This document shows positions 1-5,723 of a DNA stretch of 13,620 nucleotides, piece by piece (the first letter of the stretch is position 1; every line of letters starts with the position of its first letter). The DNA lies in the NCBI GenBank assembly GCA_903912435.1, contig CAIWHI010000101.1, forward strand, positions 1 to 13,620. The letters run 5' to 3'. A program made the translations under genes and the position numbers. The DNA comes from an uncultured Bacteroidota bacterium (GTDB lineage Bacteria; Bacteroidota; Bacteroidia; Chitinophagales; Chitinophagaceae). Under the pieces are notes generated by a model, which saw nothing but the letters and a program-made list of their open reading frames with translations, had not been told where the DNA came from and searched no databases.

Positions 1-75
1 CAATAATCCAATAATGTTACCTGATTGTAAATCCTGAATTTGATTAGTGATTGCTAATGACCTGTTAGATTTCAT
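1..75 (-). CDS. Unknown protein, N-terminal 25 residues only (cut by left edge)
   Basis: An open frame on the minus strand starts with ATG at 75 and runs off the window without a stop. It reads MKSNRSLAITNQIQDLQSGN and then IIGLL. The start is supported by an exact Bacteroidota-type -7 element (TATCTTTG on the minus strand, 104 to 97) whose expected transcription start falls just upstream of the ATG. It lies downstream of nadK on the same strand, but its own promoter argues for separate transcription. Twenty-five residues are too few to name a family; there is no signal peptide. The claim that this is a gene rests on the promoter plus open frame alone. Confidence 0.5.
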   Translation of the reverse strand, partial: MKSNRSLAITNQIQDLQSGNIIGLL

Positions 76-96
76 TTATCTCGGTTTGATACAACA

Positions 97-104
97 CAAA
101 GATA
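97..104 (-). promoter_or_regulatory. Promoter -7 element of the left-edge gene
   Basis: On the minus strand this reads TATCTTTG, an exact match to the Bacteroidota housekeeping sigma -7 consensus TAnnTTTG. It ends 21 nt before the ATG at 75. No clear TTTG -33 box is seen at the usual distance. Confidence 0.55.
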
Positions 105-130
105 ATATGAATATTTAAGTTAGCACCATT

Positions 131-157
131 ACCCTTGGAGAGGGCTGGGGTGAGGCC
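131..157. repeat. Possible dispersed-repeat fragment (GGAGAGGGCTGGGGTGAGG core)
   Basis: A G-rich stretch with core GGAGAGGGCTGGGGTGAGG stands out from the AT-rich spacer between nadK and the left-edge gene. From memory, near-identical GAGAGGG-TGGGGTGAGG strings recur in intergenic DNA of many Bacteroidota and some cyanobacteria. Only one copy is present here, so its repeat status is recollection and not shown by this window. Confidence 0.35.
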
Positions 158-237
158 TCCAATTAGCTATCAAATTTTGAATCAAGCAACACTAAAAACC
201 ACACTTGTCAATAGCAGATGTTCGGGCACCAAAAAAC

Positions 238-1116
238 CTAATTCCTCTTATCAATACCCCAATACAATTTCTGCCTCAGGGTCTTCAGGAAATTATGCTC
301 ATCGGGCCTTACCAACGATACCTGAAAACTTTCTCGCTTCACTGCTAGCTGCACATTGTTTTTGATAATCTCGGTACGGGCATCGAGAGTACATAAAAAC
401 GACTCACTGCGGCCTTCAATTTCAAAGGAGATTACGTTATTGTCGGGCACTACTATTGGTCGGGTATTGAGGTTATGAGGTGCTACAGGGGTTATTACAA
501 AGCTTGATGTTTGCGGAAAAACCACCGGCCCACCACAACTTAATGAATAGCCTGTAGAGCCCGTAGGTGTAGAAACAATCAACCCATCTGCCCAATAGGT
601 ATTTAGGAATTCCCCATTAAGATAGGTATGTATTTTAATCATTGATGAAGTGTCCTGCCTGTGGATGGTAAACTCATTCAATGCAAATGGGGCACCATCA
701 AATAATGGCACACTTGAGTCAAGATGCACCAGCGATCTTTTCTCAAGTGTATAGCTACCCCTCACCAGCGACAATATAGCACCTTCTACTTCTTCCTCAG
801 GTATGGCTGCCAAAAAGCCCAGCCTACCAAGGTTCACACCTATCAGGGGTATATTAGAATTGCCTACAAAGCACACCGCATCCAGCATTGTCCCATCCCC
901 TCCCATCGTGAAAAACATATCGGTATGTGGGGGCAGGTCTTTTTTACCGGTAAACACCTTTGGTGGCGTTGGGAATGCTCCATAGGGGCATAGCCGCTCA
1001 TAAAACTCTTTATAGAAAACAAGGTTGAGCTTGTGTTGGTCGAGTAGTTTAAGGATATGCAGTATGATGGGAACATCCTGTACATCGAAAGTGCGGTTAT
1101 AAAGTGCGATTAGCAT
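238..1116 (-). CDS. nadK: NAD kinase
   Basis: Phosphorylates NAD to NADP using ATP or polyphosphate; cytosolic and normally essential as the only source of NADP. The 292-residue length is normal for the family. Visible motifs in order: GGDGT at residues 72-76 (phosphate-binding loop with the catalytic Asp), GVNLGRLGFL at 93-102, NE at 147-148 (NAD ribose contact), DGLIVSTPTGSTGYSLSCGG at about 177-196, and PHNLNTRPIVV at 213-223. The ATG at 1116 gives a full N-terminus and directly follows a heptamer repeat array (1122-1146) containing a near match to the -7 promoter element, so the message may have a very short leader. The next upstream gene on the same strand ends about 200 nt away, so this is probably a single-gene unit. 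No defect is seen. Confidence 0.96.
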   Translation of the reverse strand: MLIALYNRTFDVQDVPIILHILKLLDQHKLNLVFYKEFYERLCPYGAFPTPPKVFTGKKDLPPHTDMFFTMGGDGTMLDAVCFVGNSNIPLIGVNLGRLGFLAAIPEEEVEGAILSLVRGSYTLEKRSLVHLDSSVPLFDGAPFALNEFTIHRQDTSSMIKIHTYLNGEFLNTYWADGLIVSTPTGSTGYSLSCGGPVVFPQTSSFVITPVAPHNLNTRPIVVPDNNVISFEIEGRSESFLCTLDARTEIIKNNVQLAVKRESFQVSLVRPDEHNFLKTLRQKLYWGIDKRN

Positions 1117-1121
1117 TTTTT

Positions 1122-1146
1122 CAAAGTCAAAAGTTAAAAGTCAAAA
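1122..1146 (-). repeat. Heptanucleotide tandem array in front of nadK
   Basis: On the plus strand about three 7-bp units follow each other: TCAAAAG, TTAAAAG, TCAAAAC, preceded by a shortened TCAAAG. Read toward nadK the consensus is CTTTNNA. The array starts 5 nt upstream of the nadK ATG and contains AACTTTTG, one base off TAnnTTTG. The same unit type recurs at 3559-3583, 3606-3640 and 4729-4805. Confidence 0.7.
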
Positions 1147-1166
1147 CGAACGCCTTGGACGAAATT

Positions 1167-1183
1167 TCAACAATTATTGTTGA
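1167..1183. promoter_or_regulatory. 17-bp perfect palindrome upstream of nadK
   Basis: Arms TCAACAAT and ATTGTTGA flank a single central base. It lies about 50 nt upstream of the nadK start, where a repressor or activator site could sit. No matching second copy is seen in the window, and AT-rich palindromes of this size can arise by chance, so a regulatory role is only a suggestion. Confidence 0.3.
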
Positions 1184-1317
1184 TTCCTAAATTTCTGAAC
1201 CAGAATTCAAAAGTTCCAACGCATTGCATAAGCCAAAAGTAACTAGTATTCAGTAGATAATAATGGGTTTTAATGGATTGTGTAAATTATTGTAATAAAA
1301 ATAATATTCGACCACTG

Positions 1318-2724
1318 CTATTCACTGTTGAAATGTACAAATAGCCCTGTTTGGCCCAGGTCATTTTGGGTGAATTCCAGGCGCAATTTCACGTCGTATA
1401 GGGTCACAATGTCTAATCCTGCACCGTAACTATACATCAATCTGTTGCCTGTAGTCGTGTGCCAGGGTGCCGGATTATTGATATAGCCCGCATCTGCAAA
1501 TACTTTTGGGTAGATATGCAGGGGCATCACCGTGAAATATTTTATGGGCAAATGCCAGGTGGTTTTAAATATTTCCCTTTTCAGGTCCAGGCGAAGCAGG
1601 CCATAATGGTTGCCATCAGTTACATAATATTCGTAACCCCTTACATAGTCGGTATTAGTACCGAGCCCCCCCCTAAAGTAGTAGGGGACATTGGCCGAAG
1701 ATAACCTGCCCCTGAAAACCACCGAACTATAAAGTTTATTAGTGATTTGGTTAAAAGTACCTACTTCCAATTGCTCATAAAACTGTGATTCAATACCTGT
1801 AAATCCCATCTTTGCCACTGCATTAGATACCAGCTTAATCCCCTTCAGTGAATAGCTCCAGTTATCCACCCCATTGTATTCAAACCGGTAGGATAATTCT
1901 AGTAGTTGGGCATTAGTGCTTGCCTTGCTAAAAAAGTCATTATTCAGTTTCACCACAGTATCACCTACATGGTAATCCCTATACATAGCCTGCACTATAT
2001 GCCTCGACTTATATGCCGGTCGGTATAAATAACTAATACCCGCATCAAACTGCCTGAATATTACTGGCCCTGTATATACACCTACATAAACTAACTTGTC
2101 AGAATCGGTATTGAAGTAGGTTTGCCTGCTTTGGGTAATGCTTGCAGATAGCCCCAGCCCGCTGGTTTGGTTATTATTCACATAGGGTCTGGTATAGTTG
2201 ATGCCTAATTTCTGTGTATAGCCAGCTTCCAGAGTTATGGCCAGTGTCTCCAGATTACCCCTGAAATTTTTGTCGGTGAGGGTAAAACCGGCACTAGCCC
2301 GCCTAAGGTCGTGATTTTGTTTCACCCACCATGTATTTATATTACGGTCGGCAAACTGTATTATGGCAGTGGGTATATAATACCAACGCTCTTTCACCTC
2401 TATATGCCAGATAATGTCATTGTCCCTGCGCTCAACATTTTGTATTATTTCATTGAATATTTGGAGGTTGAGCAAGTGCAGCTTATTGGCTTCTATAATA
2501 AATTTGACAGAGTCGTAGGCAATTTTATCTCCCTCATGTATGGTTAGTTCCCTAAGTATTACACTGGTACGGGTCACTTTATTACCTTCAATCACTATTC
2601 TCAACAAGTTCACCTGCGGGCTTAGATCCTGACTTTGGTAATACTTTGACGGCAAGCGCCTGGACTGTTGGCCATTAGCATTTGCGCAGCAAATCAGCAG
2701 TAAGAATAAATAGAAATACCTCAT
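1318..2724 (-). CDS. Omp85/BamA-TamA-family outer-membrane protein with one POTRA domain
   Basis: A 468-residue protein with a hydrophobic N-terminal signal peptide (residues 1 to about 18). One POTRA-like domain spans about 41-112 (VIEGNKVTRTSVILRELTI at its start, EVKERWY at its end). The rest is a beta-rich region with alternating hydrophobic strands, typical of the 16-strand Omp85 barrel. The diagnostic VRGY motif of barrel loop 6 is at 361-364, and FADAGYI at 409-415 matches the conserved late-barrel strand. I prefer the ATG at 2724: the frame stays open up to a GTG at 2820, but that adds 32 residues in front of the signal peptide. BamA has five POTRAs and TamA three, so this is a smaller relative; substrate and partner are unknown. 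It ends in FNSE, whereas many barrel proteins end in an aromatic residue. Surface location is inferred from the fold. Confidence 0.88.
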   Translation of the reverse strand: MRYFYLFLLLICCANANGQQSRRLPSKYYQSQDLSPQVNLLRIVIEGNKVTRTSVILRELTIHEGDKIAYDSVKFIIEANKLHLLNLQIFNEIIQNVERRDNDIIWHIEVKERWYYIPTAIIQFADRNINTWWVKQNHDLRRASAGFTLTDKNFRGNLETLAITLEAGYTQKLGINYTRPYVNNNQTSGLGLSASITQSRQTYFNTDSDKLVYVGVYTGPVIFRQFDAGISYLYRPAYKSRHIVQAMYRDYHVGDTVVKLNNDFFSKASTNAQLLELSYRFEYNGVDNWSYSLKGIKLVSNAVAKMGFTGIESQFYEQLEVGTFNQITNKLYSSVVFRGRLSSANVPYYFRGGLGTNTDYVRGYEYYVTDGNHYGLLRLDLKREIFKTTWHLPIKYFTVMPLHIYPKVFADAGYINNPAPWHTTTGNRLMYSYGAGLDIVTLYDVKLRLEFTQNDLGQTGLFVHFNSE

Positions 2725-2852
2725 TATAGTTCGGGTCACAATATAAAGTGTTTGTGACTGAAAGTGCCATTCCAGTGGGGTTTTATATGCCATACTGTAT
2801 ACATTCACTATATACCCCACTTGCTTTTTGCAGGGATTATTGCTTAAAATAA

Positions 2853-2909
2853 GTAGCCCCGGCCTTTAGGTCGGGGAATATAATTAATTTTAATTTGGCT
2901 TTAGCCGAA
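2853..2909 (+). repeat. Double-hairpin dispersed repeat, copy 1
   Basis: Two hairpins with TTTA loops. The first has arms CCCCGGCC and GGTCGGGG (2857-2876). The second has arms TTGGC and GCCGA (2895-2908), 18 nt later. The tetranucleotide GTAG stands immediately before the first stem (2853-2856), the position it has in REP elements handled by RAYT transposases. Related copies are at 3745-3800 and 12865-12920 in the same orientation. This copy lies between the 3' end of the adenosyltransferase gene and the 5' side of the Omp85 gene. Confidence 0.75.
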
Positions 2910-2987
2910 ATCAATGCAAGTGAGGGATCACAATCTAGATATTTTTAATAAGGTCAATTATTTTTCAGAAAAAAACTATCCCATTCC

Positions 2988-3548
2988 CTACTTCACCCTT
3001 GCCCTCCATGGTATCTCATCAGCCTTATTAATATGGCTAATATACCTGCACAATACAAACAGGTAATCAGACAAGCGATTGAGATAAGGAATTATTAAAG
3101 GCTGAACAAATTCCCCTGTTTCATGCATGGCCACACACAGGCGCTCAGCCCTGCGGCACACACAGCGAGCTACATGGCATGTAGAAGAAGCAATATTGCC
3201 ACCCGGCAATATGAAAGACCTCATTTCGGGCAGGTGTTCGTTCATCTCATCTATGCGCTCCTCAAGCCACGTAATATCGGTATCATAAAGGTCGGGCAAT
3301 TTCATCTTTACATCCTTTCCTGGGTCGGTAGCCAGTTCTGAACCTATGGTAAACAGCCTGTCCTGTATTTCGCGCAGTTGGTGGCTTATTTCTTCATTTT
3401 TAGCCAGGTCGTTCACCATACCAATATAAGAGTTCAGCTCATCCACAGTACCATAACTCTCTATCCTGATATGGTTTTTATATACCCTTAGCCCACCTAT
3501 CAGGCTGGTACTACCTGTATCCCCGGTTTTTGTATATATTTTGAACAT
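2988..3548 (-). CDS. Cob(I)yrinic acid a,c-diamide adenosyltransferase (PduO type)
   Basis: Transfers the adenosyl group of ATP to cob(I)alamin or cobyrinate, forming coenzyme B12; cytosolic and active as a trimer. The 186 residues match the PduO/MMAB family in length. Motifs in order: YTKTGDTGSTSLIGG (5-19, ATP-binding N-terminus), RVYK at 21-24, YGTVDELNSYIG (32-43), FILPGG (112-117), ARCVCRRAER (127-136, with the arginines that contact ATP and cobalamin) and YLNRLSDYLF (155-164). The ATG at 3548 gives the expected start only a few residues before the TKTGD motif. No other B12 gene is in view, so this may serve salvage and supply of an adenosylcobalamin enzyme elsewhere. A heptamer array (3559-3583) lies 11 nt upstream of the start. 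Confidence 0.95.
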   Translation of the reverse strand: MFKIYTKTGDTGSTSLIGGLRVYKNHIRIESYGTVDELNSYIGMVNDLAKNEEISHQLREIQDRLFTIGSELATDPGKDVKMKLPDLYDTDITWLEERIDEMNEHLPEMRSFILPGGNIASSTCHVARCVCRRAERLCVAMHETGEFVQPLIIPYLNRLSDYLFVLCRYISHINKADEIPWRARVK

Positions 3549-3558
3549 TATTTAAACT

Positions 3559-3583
3559 CAAAAGTTAAAAAGTAAAAGTTAAA
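3559..3583 (-). repeat. Heptanucleotide tandem array in front of the adenosyltransferase gene
   Basis: About 3.5 units of 7 bp (TCAAAAG, TTAAAAA, GTAAAAG, TTAAAAC on the plus strand). Read toward the gene it is the same CTTTNNA-type repeat found before nadK and ispE. It contains AACTTTTG on the minus strand, one base off the -7 consensus, placed so that transcription would start a few nt before the ATG. Confidence 0.65.
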
Positions 3584-3605
3584 ACAGTTTTTGGGTCTAT
3601 TTTAG

Positions 3606-3640
3606 TCGAAAGTAAAAAGTATAAAGTAGAAAGACGAAAT
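3606..3640 (-). repeat. Second heptanucleotide array upstream of the adenosyltransferase gene
   Basis: Five units in strict 7-bp phase on the plus strand: TCGAAAG, TAAAAAG, TATAAAG, TAGAAAG, ACGAAAT. TAGAAAG is the exact complement of the commonest ispE-array unit CTTTCTA. It lies about 60-90 nt upstream of the start, in the same orientation relative to the gene as the proximal array. Confidence 0.65.
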
Positions 3641-3744
3641 TGGAAAATAGATAATCATGATAAAGGAGGTTTAGGAATAGAGTTTTCCGAGAGTATATAA
3701 AAATAAAAATCTATGAGACTGTGTTTTATAGTGATTTATTCTAG

Positions 3745-3800
3745 TTGCCCTGGCCTTTAGGCCGGGGATTAGGACTAAAAATAAATTGGCTTTAGCCAAA
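3745..3800 (+). repeat. Double-hairpin dispersed repeat, copy 2
   Basis: First hairpin: arms CCCTGGCC and GGCCGGGG around TTTA (3748-3767). Second: arms TTGGC and GCCAA around TTTA (3786-3799), a perfect 5-bp stem. Spacing between the two hairpins is 18 nt, the same as in copy 1. Downstream bases AAATTCGCGCGC resemble those after copy 3 (AAATTCCTGCGC), so the element extends beyond the stems. Confidence 0.75.
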
Positions 3801-3884
3801 ATTCGCGCGCATGATTCAAGATTTATTGTGCATTACGCTTAATTGCTTCAAAACAATACCAATCTAAAATATACCAACTTCATA

Positions 3885-4592
3885 TTAATGCCCACCAGCC
3901 ACCATCGGATTCTGATTTGTATCGGTTTCTACATGGCCATCCCTAATCCTTATTACCCTATGGGTATATCTGGCAATATCCTCCTCATGAGTCACCAATA
4001 CCACCGTATTGCCCTGCTCGTGGATTTTGCCAAATAATTCCATTATTTCTATAGATGTCTTACTATCCAGATTACCTGTAGGTTCATCAGCCAGCAATAG
4101 TGAAGGGTTATTAATCAATGCCCTTGCCACAGCCACACGTTGGCTTTGTCCACCCGAAAGCTCGTTGGGCTTATGGTGGGCACGGTCGCCAAGACCCACT
4201 TTTTGCAGCATAGCCATTGCCCTTTCTTCCCTTTCCTTTTTGCCTGCTCCCGCATAAATCAGTGGTAATGCCACATTTTCCCATGCAGTAAGCCTGGGCA
4301 ATAGATTGAACTGCTGAAACACAAAGCCTATCTCTACATTTCTTACATCAGCCAATTGGTCATCGGCCATATTACTTACATTCTTTCCATTAAGAACGTA
4401 TGTGCCACCGGTAGGAGAGTCCAGACACCCCAGGATATTCATCAGGGTTGATTTTCCCGACCCAGATGGCCCCATGAGTGCCACATATTCATTACTATTG
4501 ATGAGCAGGTTAATGCCCTTCAATACAGGCAATTCCTGCTTACCCAAATAATAACTTTTGCGGATGTCGTTCAGCCTGATAACTTCTTTCAT
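3885..4592 (-). CDS. ABC transporter ATP-binding protein, LolD/MacB class
   Basis: A 235-residue nucleotide-binding subunit with all ATPase motifs intact: Walker A GPSGSGKST (41-49), Q-loop Q93 or Q94 within VFQQFNLLP, signature LSGGQSQR (145-152), Walker B LLLADE (165-170, catalytic Glu170), D-loop GNLDS and switch His202. The GFVFQQFNLLPRLTAWENV stretch and DEPTGNLDS are typical of the LolD/MacB/FtsE group, which powers mechanotransmission permeases for lipoproteins, peptides or drugs. I chose ATG 4592 over 4649: an exact -7 element (TATTTTTG, 4618 to 4611) lies between them, so the longer start would precede the transcription start. No permease is adjacent, so its partner must be encoded elsewhere; the substrate cannot be told from this subunit. 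Confidence 0.93.
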   Translation of the reverse strand: MKEVIRLNDIRKSYYLGKQELPVLKGINLLINSNEYVALMGPSGSGKSTLMNILGCLDSPTGGTYVLNGKNVSNMADDQLADVRNVEIGFVFQQFNLLPRLTAWENVALPLIYAGAGKKEREERAMAMLQKVGLGDRAHHKPNELSGGQSQRVAVARALINNPSLLLADEPTGNLDSKTSIEIMELFGKIHEQGNTVVLVTHEEDIARYTHRVIRIRDGHVETDTNQNPMVAGGH

Positions 4593-4610
4593 GTTGCTGC
4601 TATGCGATTT

Positions 4611-4644
4611 CAAAAATACACTTAATTTCAAGTCAAAAGACAAA
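4611..4644 (-). promoter_or_regulatory. Promoter of the ABC ATPase gene
   Basis: On the minus strand TATTTTTG (4618 to 4611) matches TAnnTTTG exactly. Upstream TTTG at 4644-4641 lies 22 nt away and TTTTG at 4638-4634 lies 15 nt away; either could serve as the -33 box. The -7 element ends 18 nt before the chosen ATG at 4592, which rules against the upstream ATG at 4649. Confidence 0.6.
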
Positions 4645-4728
4645 CTCATCTAAACTTTTGAAATTGGTGAGGGATTGGAATACTAAACTCCATGTTCCAC
4701 ATGAGCCTAAGCACTATCCAAAACCTGT

Positions 4729-4805
4729 CTTTCTACTTTTGTCTTTCTACTTTCTACTAACTACTTTTGTCTTTCTACTTTCTACTAACTACTTTCTACT
4801 TTAAA
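4729..4805 (+). repeat. Eleven-unit heptanucleotide array ending at the ispE start codon
   Basis: Eleven consecutive 7-bp units in perfect phase. CTTTCTA occurs six times, CTTTTGT and CTAACTA twice each, and the last unit is CTTTAAA, after which the ATG at 4806 follows with no gap. Units 2-5 (4736-4763) and 6-9 (4764-4791) are identical, a perfect 28-bp tandem duplication. It is the longest member of the heptamer family in this window. Confidence 0.9.
4734..4769 (+). promoter_or_regulatory. Two exact -7 elements inside the ispE heptamer array
   Basis: TACTTTTG occurs at 4734-4741 and again at 4762-4769, each spanning a CTA/CTTTTGT unit junction. Both match TAnnTTTG exactly and lie 28 bp apart because of the duplication. 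Either would place transcription starts about 30-60 nt upstream of the ispE ATG. Which is used, and whether both are, cannot be told from sequence. Confidence 0.5.
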
Positions 4806-5618
4806 ATGGTCTCCTTCCCCAACTGCAAAATAAATCTAGGTCTATACATCACCCGTAAACGTGATGATGGGTACCATGACCTCGAAACCGTATTTTATCC
4901 TGTAGATTTAAAAGATGCACTAGAGGTAGTACCTGCCCCAGTCACCACCTTGTACATGAGCGGGTTGCCAGTAGCTGGTACCCAGGCCGATAATTTGGTA
5001 CTCAAAGCATGGCAATTATTGCACGATTTATATCCAGCCAAAGTCCCAACATTGGAAATATACCTGCACAAGGCCATCCCTATGGGGGCTGGTATGGGTG
5101 GTGGCTCTGCCGATGGGGCTTTTATGCTGAGGTTGCTGAATGATTATTGCAACCTCGGCCTTACCGCCAATGAATTGATTCCCCTTGCTTTGAAATTGGG
5201 TAGCGATTGCCCGTTTTTTATTCTAAATACGCCCCAGTTTGCCACAGGCCGTGGCGAACTAATGTTGCCGGTTGAAATTTCTTTATCTGCCTATAGCCTT
5301 CAATTGGTTTGCCCTAAGGTACATGTATCCACCGCCAAAGCTTTTGGATTAATCACCCCCCGCCTGGCACCTTATGATTTGCAACATATTGCATCCCTTC
5401 CTATCGAACAATGGAAAGACAATATTTCAAACGATTTTGAGGCCCCAGTTTTCGGGCAGCATCCCGGATTAGCAGCAATCAAAGCCCAGCTTTATACTCA
5501 GGGAGCTATTTATGCATCAATGAGTGGTAGCGGTAGTACTCTGTTTGGTATTTTTCCTAAAGGAGTAAAGGCTGAAATAACTTCTACACTTGAATTTGAA
5601 ACCTACTATATCCATTAA
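4806..5618 (+). CDS. ispE: 4-diphosphocytidyl-2-C-methyl-D-erythritol kinase
   Basis: A GHMP-family kinase that phosphorylates CDP-methylerythritol with ATP in the MEP (non-mevalonate) isoprenoid pathway; cytosolic. The 270 residues show KINLGL (8-13), RDDGYHDLETVFYP (19-32), the glycine-rich GHMP ATP loop PMGAGMGGGSADGA (92-105), GSDCPFF (132-138, with the catalytic Asp134), NDFE (209-212) and the third motif MSGSGSTLFGIF (239-250). I chose the ATG at 4806 because the KINLG motif then starts at residue 8, as is usual. The frame stays open to an ATG at 4767, but those extra 13 residues would be translated repeat (SFYFLLTTFYF). The tandem repeat array ends exactly at this start codon. A hairpin at 5646-5675 follows the stop. 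Confidence 0.96.
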   Translation: MVSFPNCKINLGLYITRKRDDGYHDLETVFYPVDLKDALEVVPAPVTTLYMSGLPVAGTQADNLVLKAWQLLHDLYPAKVPTLEIYLHKAIPMGAGMGGGSADGAFMLRLLNDYCNLGLTANELIPLALKLGSDCPFFILNTPQFATGRGELMLPVEISLSAYSLQLVCPKVHVSTAKAFGLITPRLAPYDLQHIASLPIEQWKDNISNDFEAPVFGQHPGLAAIKAQLYTQGAIYASMSGSGSTLFGIFPKGVKAEITSTLEFETYYIH

Positions 5619-5645
5619 ATTAATTAGCCCAGCTTACCAATATTT

Positions 5646-5675
5646 CCAAAACATTACCAAATAATAATGTTTTGG
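5646..5675 (+). terminator. 11-bp perfect inverted repeat between ispE and the WG gene
   Basis: Arms CCAAAACATTA and TAATGTTTTGG surround an 8-nt loop (5657-5664). Weaker outer complementarity (TTAGCC at about 5624 with GGCTAA at about 5684) extends it. It could end ispE transcription, though no long T tract follows. Its right arm contains TTTTGG, the likely -33 box of the next gene, so it could equally be an operator. Both readings are inference. Confidence 0.45.
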
Positions 5676-5698
5676 ATAAGGCAGGCTAAGTACTTTTG
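5670..5698 (+). promoter_or_regulatory. Promoter of the WG-repeat gene
   Basis: A -33 box TTTTG (5670-5674) and an exact -7 element TACTTTTG (5691-5698) are separated by 16 nt, close to the known Bacteroidota spacing. The -7 element ends 25 nt before the ATG at 5724. The alternative upstream ATG at 5667 would overlap the -33 box and precede the transcription start, so this promoter decides the start. Confidence 0.7.
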
Positions 5699-5723
5699 CA
5701 ACAGTTACACTAAAAACAATTTT

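Larger units (their letters stand above)
3549..3884. other. Intergenic region between ABC ATPase and adenosyltransferase
   Basis: This 336-nt gap holds two heptamer arrays near the adenosyltransferase start and one copy of the double-hairpin repeat (3745-3800). No frame of useful length is present; an ATG at 3657 stops after five codons. No clear intrinsic terminator of the ABC gene is seen apart from the hairpin repeat itself. Confidence 0.6.

Noticed and set aside
135..365. 76-residue plus-strand ORF at the left end
   Set aside because: It overlaps the 3' end of nadK, starts inside the G-rich repeat-like string and has no recognisable features.
724..993. Plus-strand ORF inside nadK
   Set aside because: Shadow of the nadK coding strand; nadK motifs are unambiguous in the minus frame.
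2725..2820. GTG start giving the Omp85 protein a 32-residue extension
   Set aside because: It would bury the signal peptide behind an unrelated sequence; the ATG at 2724 places the signal peptide at the N-terminus.
4767..4805. Upstream ATG giving IspE 13 extra residues
   Set aside because: The extension is translated tandem repeat (SFYFLLTTFYF), and the conserved KINLG motif is correctly placed from the ATG at 4806.
4729..4805. CRISPR or coding repeat
   Set aside because: The unit is 7 bp with no spacers and the array is non-coding in front of ispE; it is a simple tandem repeat.
5667..5723. Upstream ATG giving the WG protein 19 extra residues
   Set aside because: It overlaps the -33 box and lies upstream of the predicted transcription start; the extension is cysteine/aromatic-rich with no repeat similarity.
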